In this document: in pieces, positions 18,501 to 26,721 of the stretch | How positions within the stretch are numbered: the stretch's first letter is position 1 | Layout: every line of letters begins with the position of its first letter | DNA from: Butyricimonas sp. Marseille-P3923 | Lineage (GTDB): Bacteria; Bacteroidota; Bacteroidia; Bacteroidales; Marinifilaceae | DNA: 64,000 nt | Assembly (NCBI RefSeq): GCF_900184685.1 | Contig: NZ_FXXL01000007.1 | Location: 248,001-312,000 of the forward strand | Reading direction: 5' to 3' | The notes under the pieces: generated by a model | Seen by the model: only the letters and a program-made list of their open reading frames with translations | The model's database searches: none | Told to the model about the DNA's origin: nothing | Made by a program: the position numbers and the translations under genes

Positions 18501-18882
18501 GTACGACACCGCTGATTTCTTTATTCTGTGGTGTATTATCATTTTCTTCCTTTAATTTTATAACGACCGTATCGTCGATAATCTGATACGTGAAATCTGT
18601 ATTTTCAAGGCAGAGGGTTAAAACTTGCGTGAAAGGTTTCTTTTCTGCTTTCACGGTGACGAGCGGAGCTTTATTAACTATTTCCAAGTTATACAGGAAT
18701 TCGTAACCTGTTTTGTTTTTTAGTTCTTTGAGGACATTTGCCAAAGTTTCATTTTTGAAATCGACACTGATGATTTTGTCCTGAATTTGAGTTCCGTTCC
18801 CTGCAAACGAGGGGGAGACAAAACATAGGGTAAATGTAATTAACAGATACCGTTTTAGTAGGTTATTGATATTTTTTTTCAT
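15526..18882 (-). CDS. SusC/RagA TonB-linked outer-membrane receptor with STN signalling domain
   Basis: 1118 residues. A signal peptide is followed by an STN domain (about residues 35-110), which in this class talks to the FecR anti-sigma factor. Next come a carboxypeptidase-D-like repeat (about 125-195, GVVLDENNSPLPGTTI), the plug domain (VEDVVVTGYANVKKSS-like start, then GVIVIETVAP) and a long beta-barrel ending in a terminal Phe. Such proteins import ligands bound by SusD using TonB energy. With the upstream sigma/anti-sigma pair this is a trans-envelope signalling locus: ligand binding would release the sigma factor. The DNA between this gene and fecR holds a palindrome (18943-18960). 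Confidence 0.95.
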   Translation of the reverse strand: MKKNINNLLKRYLLITFTLCFVSPSFAGNGTQIQDKIISVDFKNETLANVLKELKNKTGYEFLYNLEIVNKAPLVTVKAEKKPFTQVLTLCLENTDFTYQIIDDTVVIKLKEENDNTPQNKEISGVVLDENNSPLPGTTIMIKGTQVGSATDKDGKFKLTLPNIKNITLVVSFLGFETQEIELSNQKEIKIILREKKESLEDVVVTGYANVKKSSFTGSAIRVEKKELLKVASRNVISALQVFDPSLRIMKNNDMGSDPNTVPEFYIRGRSGVGVMELDKNSVSKTALQNNPNSPLFIMDGYEVKIDKVYDFDPNRIANITILKDAAATALYGSRAANGVIVIETVAPQPGKLRVSYDFMGELTVPDISDYNLMNASEKLEAERLAGFFDSEAPVEYQSLQQEYIEKRNNIMAGVNTDWISLPLRNPFNHKHSLFVEGGSNDFRFGITMRYDVQNGVMKESGRTRIGSSFMLDYRVKNLQLRNEVSYDVTKGTNSPYGDFSEYTRRLPYVSYKDIDGNYVNDLKWHINDTRLNPYYEAKLMKNFSHNNYSSLTDNLGVNWYIMDGFQMKAQFSITKTNEWSSVFVDPESATFKNSTEDLNVQKGTLDKSDSETINWNFKAFANYVKTLGNHNINFSVGVELNENKYSYESTTFRGFPSGELSSPMYAEKSDAPTFSDNHTRLSSVYAALNYSFQDIYLLDASYRMDGSSEFGVDNKTASFYAIGAGVNFHKYDFMQKLDKISQLRLTGTYGQTGKVNFPAYAAKHTYKISDKYYGTGNGLTLFYMGNDKLTWEKTNELNLRLVLGLFNDNITLEADWYNKLTKDLITDVTIPVSTGFESYKDNLGEVRNRGYEIILRANVYKTQNWDVILYGNMAHNKNRIMKISESLKAYNTRVDEEFAKFENDKKNLTYAKPLIKYEEGGSLTAIWGMKSLGINPSDGKEIFVNRDGTISYDYVSSQQQILGDKEPDAQGSFGVNLRYRNFSLFASFMYEFGAQVYNTTLVEKVECVDLRYQNADKRVLTQRWESAGQRTTLKDIKDRSETTRPTSRFVQDYNAIDFTSLSLSYDFNRELIHRFGLSMLRLQFQMGDVAHISNVKQERGLSYPFSRTFNFSLNATF

Positions 18883-19248
18883 AAGTTGTGTTATGGTTTA
18901 TGTTAATTATCTTAAGTATTAATTACCATAAAAGTCATGCTCAATAAACGAACGTTTATTAATCGTAAAAAAGGAGAGAAAAAAACTTTTTTATAGGGAT
19001 TGCAGTAAAATGCTAATTACTTGATATATAGATGATAGTTTGTTATTTGTGCGGCGTTTTGAAACGTGCGTTTAAACAAGTAATAAACGTTGGATTAATG
19101 ACATAAATTCTCGTTTTAGATAGTGATACTTCATTGTATAATTCTCCCGTTTACCGATACTTTTCAGTTCAGTATTAAGTTTTTTAATGATTCGTTTATC
19201 GTGTCATTTCAGATTGATATCAAGATACAGAAATGACATTTACATCCT
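18883..19248. promoter_or_regulatory. susC leader/promoter region with palindrome
   Basis: A 366-base AT-rich gap between fecR and susC. It contains an 18-base palindrome, AATAAACG-aa-CGTTTATT (18943-18960), a further half-site AATAAACGT (19082-19090) and another CGTTTA at 19071-19080. Near fecR there is a 9-base-pair inverted repeat (TGTCATTTC 19202-19210, GAAATGACA 19230-19238) without a T-tract. The promoter recognised by the linked sigma factor should lie here; I cannot identify it by eye. No gene was found. Confidence 0.5.
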
Positions 19249-20301
19249 CTATTCCTTTAGTTTAACAATTATATTATTCTTTTCCAGTTCAAACCTCACG
19301 TGTGTCGTTAATTCTATAATATTACAAATTTCTTTGATGCTGCTGTATTTAGGTACGCTTCCCTCGAAATGATATTGTTTTGCCGCTTCATCCTTGAATG
19401 TTACTTGTACATCGTACCATCTGGATAATTTTTTCATGATGTTTTCCAGACATTCGCTGTCAAAGTAGAAACGGTCGTTCATCCACGTGGTGTAATAGTG
19501 CGGGTCTACTTTCTTTATGGATATTTTCCCGTCTTTCAGAACTGCCTGCTCGCCCGGGATTAATATTTGGCGTTTGTCCCCGTGTAATATTTCGATTTTT
19601 CCTTTTGCCAGTGTCGTGTGAGAATAATTGTCATCATTGTAGTCCATCACGTTAAAAGCTGTTCCCAGTACTTTGACGGAGTAATCTTTTGTTGTCACGA
19701 TAAACGGTTTTTCTTTATTCTCGGTCACGATAAAGAAAGCCTCGCCTTCCAAGTGTACTTCCCGAACGGAATCTGAAAAGATAACGGGATACTTCAATGA
19801 GGAAGAGGAGTTTAGCCATACTTGGGTTCCGTCGCAGAGAGTGATGTTATATTCTCCTTTAAGAGGAACTACAAGTGTGTTATAGATTTCTATCGTGTTA
19901 CTTGTTGTTTGCGGGGTATAGACAATTCCTTCGTCTTTCGCGGATAGTATCCGGGTTCCGTTGATCTCTGTCAACGAGAGTGTATCCTCGGAAAGGACGA
20001 GTGAACTACCATCTGATGTATATAGAATAGCTTTTTTATCACCCGGTAATATTTTTGCCAAAGTTTGTTCTGTCCGCGGGGGAGTGTGATGAGGATTATC
20101 CAGCAAGAGATAAAGTCCGCATGCTAAAACAGGTAACATGAATATGGCAGCATATTTTACTATTCGTATTTTATACTTTCGGCGGATGGCAATTTGAAGT
20201 TTATCCTTCATCTGCGTCCAATATCCGGGATGTTGTAGTTTTTTCATTTCAACCCAATCCCGGATGATTTGTTCGTCTATATTTTCTTGCTCGTTTGGCA
20301 T
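19249..20301 (-). CDS. FecR-family anti-sigma factor
   Basis: 350 residues. The N-terminal cytoplasmic 85 residues would bind the sigma factor. One membrane helix follows (about residues 88-106, YAAIFMLPVLACGLYLLL). The periplasmic FecR domain runs from about 150 to 270 (LVVPLKGEYNITLCDGTQVWLNS-type start, then EGEAFF), and the C-terminal 70 residues fit DUF4974, which contacts the STN domain of the partner receptor. It lies between the sigma factor gene and the STN-bearing susC on the same strand, the usual order for this signalling module. Confidence 0.92.
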   Translation of the reverse strand: MPNEQENIDEQIIRDWVEMKKLQHPGYWTQMKDKLQIAIRRKYKIRIVKYAAIFMLPVLACGLYLLLDNPHHTPPRTEQTLAKILPGDKKAILYTSDGSSLVLSEDTLSLTEINGTRILSAKDEGIVYTPQTTSNTIEIYNTLVVPLKGEYNITLCDGTQVWLNSSSSLKYPVIFSDSVREVHLEGEAFFIVTENKEKPFIVTTKDYSVKVLGTAFNVMDYNDDNYSHTTLAKGKIEILHGDKRQILIPGEQAVLKDGKISIKKVDPHYYTTWMNDRFYFDSECLENIMKKLSRWYDVQVTFKDEAAKQYHFEGSVPKYSSIKEICNIIELTTHVRFELEKNNIIVKLKE

Positions 20302-20374
20302 GGTTCTGTGATATTGTTTATAATAATAACAAATATGACGCAGAATCTACCTAGTCATTTTTCCAACTTTTTTT

Positions 20375-20902
20375 TCACTTTCTCTTGAATTTAACATTTC
20401 GAAGAAGGAAAAGTAATACTAAAAGGTGTTTTCGTAAATGTTTAAAGGCGGTTGTCATGTGCGCCTTCACGGTGTGATAAGAGATTTCCAACTGTGTGGC
20501 GACATCTTCATAGCGTTGACCTTGTAAATATACCCGCTTGAATATCTCTTTGCATTTGGCAGGTAAAGATTCAATGGCAGTATCCAGTCGTTCCAGTTGT
20601 TGCATGTGGGCGATTTCTTCCTGTACATCTTTATCCGGGATAAATTCTTGAGCGGGAGAGAGGGGAACCATTCTCTTTTTCGAGAAGTTTATGTAATTTA
20701 AAGAAGCGTTTTTCACACAAGTAAATAAAAATGAAGGAGTCGCGAACTTCAGGCGTTTACTTTCGAACAAGTGCAGGAATACATCTTGAACAATGTCTTC
20801 CGCCGGTTCTTGTGCTCCGATCAGCTTTCTGGAATAAAGAACCAGATGACTAAAATAACGATTGAAAAGTTGTTCCAGTAATATGACTTGATCCTTTTCC
20901 AT
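20375..20902 (-). CDS. ECF-type RNA polymerase sigma factor (FecI-like)
   Basis: 175 residues. Region 2 (LFNRYFSHLVLYSRKLIG, then PAEDIVQDVFLHLFE) and region 4 (LPAKCKEIFKRVYLQGQRYEDVA with a helix-turn-helix ISYHTVKAHM) are both clear, and no region 3 is present, as expected for ECF factors. It is the first gene of the FecI-FecR-SusC-SusD module and probably directs transcription of the susC operon when its ligand is sensed. The last 15 residues (LLVLLFLLRNVKFKRK) are unusually hydrophobic and basic for this family. Confidence 0.92.
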   Translation of the reverse strand: MEKDQVILLEQLFNRYFSHLVLYSRKLIGAQEPAEDIVQDVFLHLFESKRLKFATPSFLFTCVKNASLNYINFSKKRMVPLSPAQEFIPDKDVQEEIAHMQQLERLDTAIESLPAKCKEIFKRVYLQGQRYEDVATQLEISYHTVKAHMTTAFKHLRKHLLVLLFLLRNVKFKRK

Positions 20903-21069
20903 TTGTTTTTTATGTGATATATTCCTGACAAAATTATAATTTCTTCTTTAATGAACAATAAATTTCATTTACTATATATTGGCGATCTTGTGTGAAATAC
21001 GAAGGATAATTCGATTTACAGGGATATAATCCCCATTTATGGGGATGGGTGCCCGTGCTTTTACCCGAT

Positions 21070-21108
21070 TTTGAGGATGTTATTGCTTCGGATACTTTTG
21101 TACTTTTG
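21070..21108 (+). promoter_or_regulatory. Promoter of the RIC/LuxR pair with tandem -7 boxes
   Basis: TTTG (21070-21073), 19 bases, then TACTTTTG (21093-21100), an exact Bacteroidota match. A second TACTTTTG follows immediately (21101-21108). The first start codon is at 21144. Confidence 0.75.
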
Positions 21109-21143
21109 ATGTCGTGAAATATTATAAATAATTCTATAAACTG

Positions 21144-21905
21144 ATGAATAAACTTGGTGGAGAGTCGAATATTTCCAATATTTGTGATAAAAATACTACT
21201 ATGAATTCACGTTTATTTTCTGCTGATATGAAACTGGCAGATGTTATTCATGCCGATTATTCGCTCTTGTTGCTTTTGCATCGTTTCGGGTTGAATCTGG
21301 GATTCGGGGACAAGACCGTAAAGGAGTGTTGTGAGGCGAATCATGTATCTTGCCCTCTGTTTCTGATGATCTGTAACGTGTACAGCAATGAAGCGTATTT
21401 GCCCACGGATAAGGAAATCGAGCGTATCGGGCCGGATGTAGACCAGTTGATTGCTTACTTGAAAAATTCTCATGATTATTATCTCAATAGCCGGATGTTC
21501 GTGATAGAGGAACAGTTGAAGGAGATTTCCGAGAATTGCGAGGAACATCATAAAAAGATACTTCATCTTTTTTTCAACGAGTATAAGAATGAGGTTATCC
21601 GACATTTCGCCTACGAGGAGGACACGGTTTTCCCCTATATTTCCGGTATCGTGCACGGGAGTCGTTCGGGAAATTACGAGATCGAGGAATTCAAGGAGAA
21701 TCACAGTAATATAGATGATAAACTGAATGACTTGAAAAATATTATAATGAAGTATTTACAAGGAGATGCGCTGTCGGAAATGCGTATCCGGGTGCTGTTC
21801 GGTATATTTTCATTAGAAGAGGATTTAAGCAAACATTCTTTAATCGAGGATAAAATTCTAATCCCGTTAGTCAAGAAATTAGAACAACAGTATGGCAAGC
21901 AATAA
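21144..21905 (+). CDS. RIC-type di-iron hemerythrin protein (YtfE/ScdA-like)
   Basis: 253 residues. The N-terminal part (about 28-75) looks like the ScdA_N/DUF542 domain (LADVIHADYSLLLLLHRFG, then a Cys in HVSCPLF). It is followed by a four-helix hemerythrin domain with His/Glu sites: HHKKILHLF, HFAYEEDTVFPYI, the HS in KENHSNIDD, and HSLIEDKILIPL. Proteins of this design repair iron-sulfur clusters damaged by nitrosative or oxidative stress and are cytoplasmic. An internal ATG at 21201 (residue 20) may be the true start. Its end overlaps the next gene by 14 bases, which suggests translational coupling. Confidence 0.85.
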   Translation: MNKLGGESNISNICDKNTTMNSRLFSADMKLADVIHADYSLLLLLHRFGLNLGFGDKTVKECCEANHVSCPLFLMICNVYSNEAYLPTDKEIERIGPDVDQLIAYLKNSHDYYLNSRMFVIEEQLKEISENCEEHHKKILHLFFNEYKNEVIRHFAYEEDTVFPYISGIVHGSRSGNYEIEEFKENHSNIDDKLNDLKNIIMKYLQGDALSEMRIRVLFGIFSLEEDLSKHSLIEDKILIPLVKKLEQQYGKQ

Positions 21906-22500
21906 TAAATGTTATCGGATTGTTATTATTGAGCCGTCAATGATCATATCGACCGGTTTGCGGAAGTTAATAGAGATTAGGCATGATTTTGAGGTTGTTG
22001 CCTCACTTGCCGATTGCTATCATTGTGTGGAGAAGATAAATCATCTCGAACCGGATATTATTATTATTAATCCTTCGACCGTGGAGCCGAAAAGGCGACA
22101 ACACTTGGAAGAGTTGTTCGAGGGAATGAGAAATGCGGCTTTAGTAGCTTTGGTATATCAATATATAGAACCGGAAGTGTTGAAACAATATCACACGGTG
22201 ATCGACATCTCGGATGATTCGGAGAAGATAGCACAAAAGTTGTTGCAATCGCTGGATGCGCTGAATGCTCCGTCTGACGCGGCAGATAAAAATGAACTTT
22301 CCGAGCGGGAGAAAGAAATATTGGTGTCATTGGCAAAAGGGAAAATCAATAAGGAGATTGCCGACCAGCATCATATATCCGTGCACACGGTCATCACGCA
22401 CCGGAAAAATATCATCCGGAAAACCGGGATTAAGTCCGTATCGGGACTTACGGTGTATGCTATTTTGAATAATCTCATCGATATTAATGAGGTGGAATGA
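21892..22500 (+). CDS. LuxR-type regulator with degenerate receiver domain
   Basis: 202 residues. The C-terminal 65 residues are a clear LuxR/NarL helix-turn-helix (LSEREKEILVSLAKGKINKE, then SVHTVITHRKNIIRK). The N-terminal 120 residues have a receiver-like fold pattern (YRIVIIEPSMIISTGLRKL), but the phosphoacceptor site reads IIIIN60PS, with Asn where Asp is expected. The usual switch Thr/Ser and Lys are also not seen. It is therefore probably not phosphorylated. The gene starts inside the RIC gene (14-base overlap), so the pair is likely one stress-response unit. Targets are unknown. Confidence 0.85.
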   Translation: MASNNKCYRIVIIEPSMIISTGLRKLIEIRHDFEVVASLADCYHCVEKINHLEPDIIIINPSTVEPKRRQHLEELFEGMRNAALVALVYQYIEPEVLKQYHTVIDISDDSEKIAQKLLQSLDALNAPSDAADKNELSEREKEILVSLAKGKINKEIADQHHISVHTVITHRKNIIRKTGIKSVSGLTVYAILNNLIDINEVE

Positions 22501-22618
22501 TTTTTTGTCGAAAATATACCTAATGTAGGGGATTGTGGGGAAAGAGTAAAATCGAGATCTTTGTAATGTTAATAATATGATTTTTCTTTTCAACGTAAGC
22601 CATTGAAAAAATTTTGCC

Positions 22619-22650
22619 AAAAAGCTCTCGTCGTACAGACGGGAGCTTTT
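22619..22650. terminator. Bidirectional terminator
   Basis: Hairpin with AAAAAGCTC at the left and GAGCTTTTT at the right plus an inner CGT/ACG pairing. It lies between convergent genes and touches the stop codon of the MFS gene. Confidence 0.75.
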
Positions 22651-23852
22651 TAATTTTCCCGCATCAACCGTGCGCCCCTGTAAGCGATGGCGTATAGGAT
22701 GAACGTTAGGGCGATGAGCGTGGCGATAAACCATTGCCAGCCGAAGTTGTCGAGGACGACGCCGGTGGCTGATCCCCATACGCTGGAACCCATGTAATAG
22801 AAGAGAAGGTATATGGATATGGTGACAGAGCGTTTTTGTAGATTGTAGTCGCTCACGACACGGTTACAGATGACATGCACCACGAAGAAATTGAACGTGA
22901 AAATGGCTAGCCCCAGAGTGACGATCCAGAAATTGTTCACGTACAACAACAGGAGTGCCGCCACGGACGATAATACGATGGTTTTCTGTATCTTGAAATG
23001 GTTGTATCGTGCGGTGAGTTTTGCGGTAGCGATAGAACCGAATACCCCGAAAATGTACATGAAGTAAATGTAGTGAATCAAGTAATCCGGAAAATTGAAA
23101 GGCTCTTTCACGAGGTAGAAACCTAGATAATTGTACAGGCTCACGAATATTCCCAGCATAAGTGAGCCAATCAGATAGAACGGGAGTAATTTGGCTGAAG
23201 TGAGCAAATGCAAATTGGAAATGATGAGTGATTTGAAGTTCTCTTTCTTCGGCTTGAAATTAATGGAACGAGGACTGAAAATCAAGAATAAGATCGCGAA
23301 GACGGCACATAACACTCCGATAGAAGCGGATGCTGTCCGCCACGAGAATTCCGTGCTGAGATATGAGGAAATCACGCGTCCGCCCATTCCCCCGAGTGCG
23401 TTTCCGGCGATGTATAACCCGGTGATTTTACCTTTGTTCTTGGGTAATACTTCTTCCGATATGTATGCCAGTGATACGGATGTCGCTCCCGATAGCAAAA
23501 AGCCTTTTAAGGCACTGAGCGCCACGAGCAAGAAAAAGGAATTTGAATACGAACAGATTACCGAGGCGACAGAAGAGGACAATAGTGCCGCACTGATTAA
23601 ATTTTTTCTTGGGATACTGTCCGCCACGAACATGGCGGTAAATAGTCCGATGACCATACCTAAGGTTGAAAACGAAATAGCCAGACTGCTATAACTTGCC
23701 GATAGGTTGAACTCGTGTGCAAGATCGGGCAATAACGGTTGAAAATAATACAACTGTGCAAAACAAGAGAATCCCGACAAGAAGACACATATCGAGATGA
23801 TATTGTCTTTAGTGCTTTTCCCGGATGTGCTTATTTCTTGACAATTATCCAT
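22650..23852 (-). CDS. MFS transporter
   Basis: About 400 residues with roughly 12 hydrophobic helices. The signature between helices 2 and 3 is FVADSIPRKNLI, and helix 5 shows GNALGGMGGRVISSYL. This is a drug:H+ antiporter-like or YnfM-like member of the major facilitator superfamily, in the inner membrane; the substrate cannot be read. The ATG at 23852 (MDNCQEIST) is chosen because the upstream 41 codons are low in hydrophobicity and contain a TACTTTTG -7 box (23883-23876 on this strand) only 24 bases before it. It is convergent with the LuxR gene. Confidence 0.87.
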   Translation of the reverse strand: MDNCQEISTSGKSTKDNIISICVFLSGFSCFAQLYYFQPLLPDLAHEFNLSASYSSLAISFSTLGMVIGLFTAMFVADSIPRKNLISAALLSSSVASVICSYSNSFFLLVALSALKGFLLSGATSVSLAYISEEVLPKNKGKITGLYIAGNALGGMGGRVISSYLSTEFSWRTASASIGVLCAVFAILFLIFSPRSINFKPKKENFKSLIISNLHLLTSAKLLPFYLIGSLMLGIFVSLYNYLGFYLVKEPFNFPDYLIHYIYFMYIFGVFGSIATAKLTARYNHFKIQKTIVLSSVAALLLLYVNNFWIVTLGLAIFTFNFFVVHVICNRVVSDYNLQKRSVTISIYLLFYYMGSSVWGSATGVVLDNFGWQWFIATLIALTFILYAIAYRGARLMREN

Positions 23853-24003
23853 TTCATAGTCCTTAAATTCCGGTGCAAAAGTAAGCAATCCGCGAACAGA
23901 TTGTCCTGTTATTTTGTTTTTTTTCGATAGAAACCTTCTGCTCCTGTTTTTCGTTAGAAGGGATAGTAGGAACATAATGTTAAACAGATAAATAGGAAAG
24001 ATT

Positions 24004-24837
24004 ATGAGAGGAAAGATTTTGATGGTAACCCTATGGATTGCCTCGTTATTTGTTTTTGCCGCTTGTCATGATGACGATGATGATGATAAGAATTACAAGC
24101 CGGGAAAGAGTGTCGTGGAAGCTTTTACGGCGAAGTTCCCGAACGCGACAGCCGTGACATGGGAGAAAAACGGTGTGTATGAGAAAGCTGAATTCCGTGA
24201 GGCGGGGCAGGAATGTGAGGCTTGGTTCGGTAAAGACGGCGAATGGGTGATGACGGAGAAAGATATGCTGTACGCTAATCTGCCGGAAAAGGTAAAAACC
24301 GGATTTACCGGAAGTATATACGGCTCTTGGAAAGTTGAGGATGTGGAGTACGTGGATCGGGTGAATACATCTCCCGTGTATCGTCTGGAGATAGAAAATG
24401 CTAATCAAGAGATGTATCTTTATTTTGATGAAGAGGGTGAATTGATAAAACAAGCGGAGGAAAATGCGGTAGATTTACCGGCAACAGTTAGCAGTTTTAT
24501 CACGCAAAATTATCCGAAAGCATTGGTTGTCCATGATGAACGTTGGCAAGACGGAATCTTGGAAGTGGATATCCTTGATGAAAATCAAGTAAAAGAAGTT
24601 CTGTTCGCTCACGATAATAGCTGGATCAAAACTTCATGGCCTGTACTGGAGGCAAATGTGCCGCAAGTGGTATTGGATGTGCTGAAAGGTGAAGCGTATA
24701 ATACTTTTTCGATAGACAATATACACTTTATCCAGTATGCTTCCGGTGATAACGTGTATCATTTCCTGCTAAAAAAAGAACATTCAATGGATATATCCGT
24801 GGAGATTTATCCCGATGGTAGTATTCGATTAGATTAA
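24004..24837 (+). CDS. PepSY-like lipoprotein
   Basis: 277 residues. Signal peptide with lipobox FAAC, then a run of six Asp (HDDDDDD), a common surface-export style signal after the lipid-modified Cys in Bacteroidota. The rest contains about three repeats of a PepSY-like pattern (FTAKFPNATAVTWEKNGVYE; then FITQNYPKALVVHDERWQDG), matching the PepSY-like proteins of Bacteroidota whose role is unknown. It is monocistronic, with a terminator 36 bases downstream. Confidence 0.8.
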   Translation: MRGKILMVTLWIASLFVFAACHDDDDDDKNYKPGKSVVEAFTAKFPNATAVTWEKNGVYEKAEFREAGQECEAWFGKDGEWVMTEKDMLYANLPEKVKTGFTGSIYGSWKVEDVEYVDRVNTSPVYRLEIENANQEMYLYFDEEGELIKQAEENAVDLPATVSSFITQNYPKALVVHDERWQDGILEVDILDENQVKEVLFAHDNSWIKTSWPVLEANVPQVVLDVLKGEAYNTFSIDNIHFIQYASGDNVYHFLLKKEHSMDISVEIYPDGSIRLD

Positions 24838-24872
24838 GATATTTGTTTTCTAGTGAACTGTTTTAGATTGAT

Positions 24873-24908
24873 AAAGAGTATCCAAAAATAACTTTTCGGA
24901 TACTCTTT
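24873..24908. terminator. Bidirectional terminator
   Basis: 11-base-pair stem AAAGAGTATCC (24873-24883) and GGATACTCTTT (24898-24908), between the PepSY-like gene and rlmI, which converge. Confidence 0.8.
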
Positions 24909-24918
24909 TCATTAAATG

Positions 24919-26097
24919 CTATTCCACGTATAACACCAATCCTTTCAAATACTCCCCTTCCGGGTGATAAATGCTGATCGGGTGATCGGCTGGTTGTGTC
25001 AATTGATGTAATATTTTGACTTTGCGTCCGGTGTTTGCCGCTGCGGTGAACACGGTTTGGCGGAACAGGTCTTTCGTCATCACTTGAGAACAAGAGAAGG
25101 TGAAGATGATACCACCCGGTTTTACGACTTCGATACCTTTGCGGTTGAGTTTTTTGTAACCCTGTATGGCATTGTCAAGTACGTTTTGGTGTTTGGCGAA
25201 TGCCGGGGGGTCAAGGATAATGAGGTCGTATTTGTCGTGGGATTGATTCAAAAATTTGAAAGCGTCTTCCACGAATGCCTCGTGGCGGGAATCACCGGGA
25301 AAGTTCAGTTCCACGTTTTGGTTGGTCAGTTCAATAGCTCTTGCCGAGGCGTCAACCGAATGCACGAGTTTTGCTCCGCCTCGCATGGCGTAGAAAGAGA
25401 AGCCACCCGTGTAACAGAACATGTTGAGTACGTTTTTTCCTTGAGAGTATTGTTCCAAAAGGCTTCGGTTTTCCCGTTGGTCAATAAAGAAACCCGTTTT
25501 TTGGCCTTCGAGCCAGTCCACGTTGAATTTCAGTCCGTTTTCGGTGGCGATAAAGTTATCGGTGTGCCCGTACAAGTAGCCGTTTTCCGGGTTCAGTCCT
25601 GCTTTGTAGGGGAGAGTTCCTTCCGATTTGTCGTATATGGCGGTGATTTTGTCGCCAATGACTTCGAGAAGGGCTTTCGTGATCTCTTCTCTTGCCTTGT
25701 ACATGCCCACGGTGTGGAATTGTACCACGGCTACCCCGGCATAATAGTCCACGATAAGCCCGGAAAGATCATCTCCTTCACCATGTACCAAACGAAAAAC
25801 GTTATTATTCGATGCCGTTGCCAGACCGATGGCAACGCGGGTGTGGTATGCTTGACGGATGCGTTCTACCCAAAAAGGATAATCAATCGTTTCTTCTTTG
25901 AAACTGAGCACACGCACGGCAATACTCCCGATCTGGTAGTGCCCGACGGCAAGAAATTCATTGTCGTGGTTATATACTTTCACGACATCTCCCTCTTGGA
26001 TGTCATTGTCTTTTTTGGCGATGGCACCCGAGAATACCCACGGGTGAAGTCTGTACAAGGATCTCTCTTTACCGGCTTTTAGTACTATTTTGCTCAT
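24919..26097 (-). CDS. rlmI: 23S rRNA m5C1962-type methyltransferase (RlmI family)
   Basis: 392 residues. An N-terminal PUA domain (LKAGKERSLYRLHPWVFSGA start, residues 1-75) is followed by a class I SAM-dependent methyltransferase. The latter shows LNMFCYTGGFSFYAMRGGA (SAM-binding motif I), DAFKFL and the catalytic-region segment LDPPAFAKHQ, then FTFSCSQVM with the conserved Cys. Length and domain order match RlmI, which methylates C1962 of 23S rRNA. A repeat with a hairpin (26108-26149) lies 10 bases before its start codon. Confidence 0.88.
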   Translation of the reverse strand: MSKIVLKAGKERSLYRLHPWVFSGAIAKKDNDIQEGDVVKVYNHDNEFLAVGHYQIGSIAVRVLSFKEETIDYPFWVERIRQAYHTRVAIGLATASNNNVFRLVHGEGDDLSGLIVDYYAGVAVVQFHTVGMYKAREEITKALLEVIGDKITAIYDKSEGTLPYKAGLNPENGYLYGHTDNFIATENGLKFNVDWLEGQKTGFFIDQRENRSLLEQYSQGKNVLNMFCYTGGFSFYAMRGGAKLVHSVDASARAIELTNQNVELNFPGDSRHEAFVEDAFKFLNQSHDKYDLIILDPPAFAKHQNVLDNAIQGYKKLNRKGIEVVKPGGIIFTFSCSQVMTKDLFRQTVFTAAANTGRKVKILHQLTQPADHPISIYHPEGEYLKGLVLYVE

Positions 26098-26107
26098 AAT
26101 ATATTAT

Positions 26108-26149
26108 GTCGCCGTGCGACGTTACAGGTTACAAGTTGGCAGGTTACAA
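26108..26149 (-). repeat. Leader repeat with terminal hairpin (family R2, copy b)
   Basis: On the rlmI strand: a 15-base and a 14-base unit of the TTGTAACCTGYAAC type, followed by the hairpin GTCGC-acg-GCGAC, ending 10 bases before the rlmI ATG. Compared with copy a (GTGGC-gaa-GCCAC) the stem differs by a compensated G-C to C-G change. The flanking ACATAA after the hairpin is shared with copy a. Confidence 0.75.
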
Positions 26150-26245
26150 GTTTATACCGTGAACTTGCCGTTGCAAAAGTAGATAAAAAAGCGGTAAAAA
26201 AATACCGGGAACGTTTTTTCGACAGTTCCCGGCTCTAATTTTTTT

Positions 26246-26494
26246 CTACACGTTCAGGAGTTCCTTGGCCTTGTCCAGAATGGTAGTGTCATCTAAGACT
26301 ACAATTCCCCCGTCCGGTCCTTGCTCCACGTGAATTCCGGCACTAGAACCTCCGTTGTCATAATTATCGGCTCCGAAGTAGTTACGCACTGTGTCAGTAC
26401 TGATGCCCAAATCGTCTGCAATAGTTTGCATACTTCCGTGGGGTAACATGTCTTTGATCTTCCTTAACTCGTTAAAAGTAATAGTATAAGTCAT
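26246..26494 (-). CDS. Small helix-turn-helix DNA-binding protein
   Basis: 82 residues. The first 42 contain a helix-turn-helix pattern (MQTIADDLGISTDTVRNYFG). The rest is a Gly/Asp-rich turn and a short amphipathic tail. It resembles small conserved Bacteroidetes proteins annotated as DNA-binding; no target or partner can be named. It stands alone, with a TATATTTG -7 box on its strand (26561-26554) 60 bases upstream of its start. Confidence 0.65.
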   Translation of the reverse strand: MTYTITFNELRKIKDMLPHGSMQTIADDLGISTDTVRNYFGADNYDNGGSSAGIHVEQGPDGGIVVLDDTTILDKAKELLNV

Positions 26495-26721
26495 AGCGTA
26501 GTAATTTTAGAGGTTTTACCTGCAATAAATTTAGAACATTATTTTGAAAAAAACAAATATAGGATTGATTATGGCGTTTTTTGTAACGGGTATGTCTTGT
26601 TGTATCGTTTTGAATATGAGTGTGATATTTTTGATATTTAGATGCAATTTATTTTATAAATAAATTTATTTCTGCCGAGTGCCTACTTTTTTGTACCTTC
26701 GCGGATAAATAGACTTAAAAC

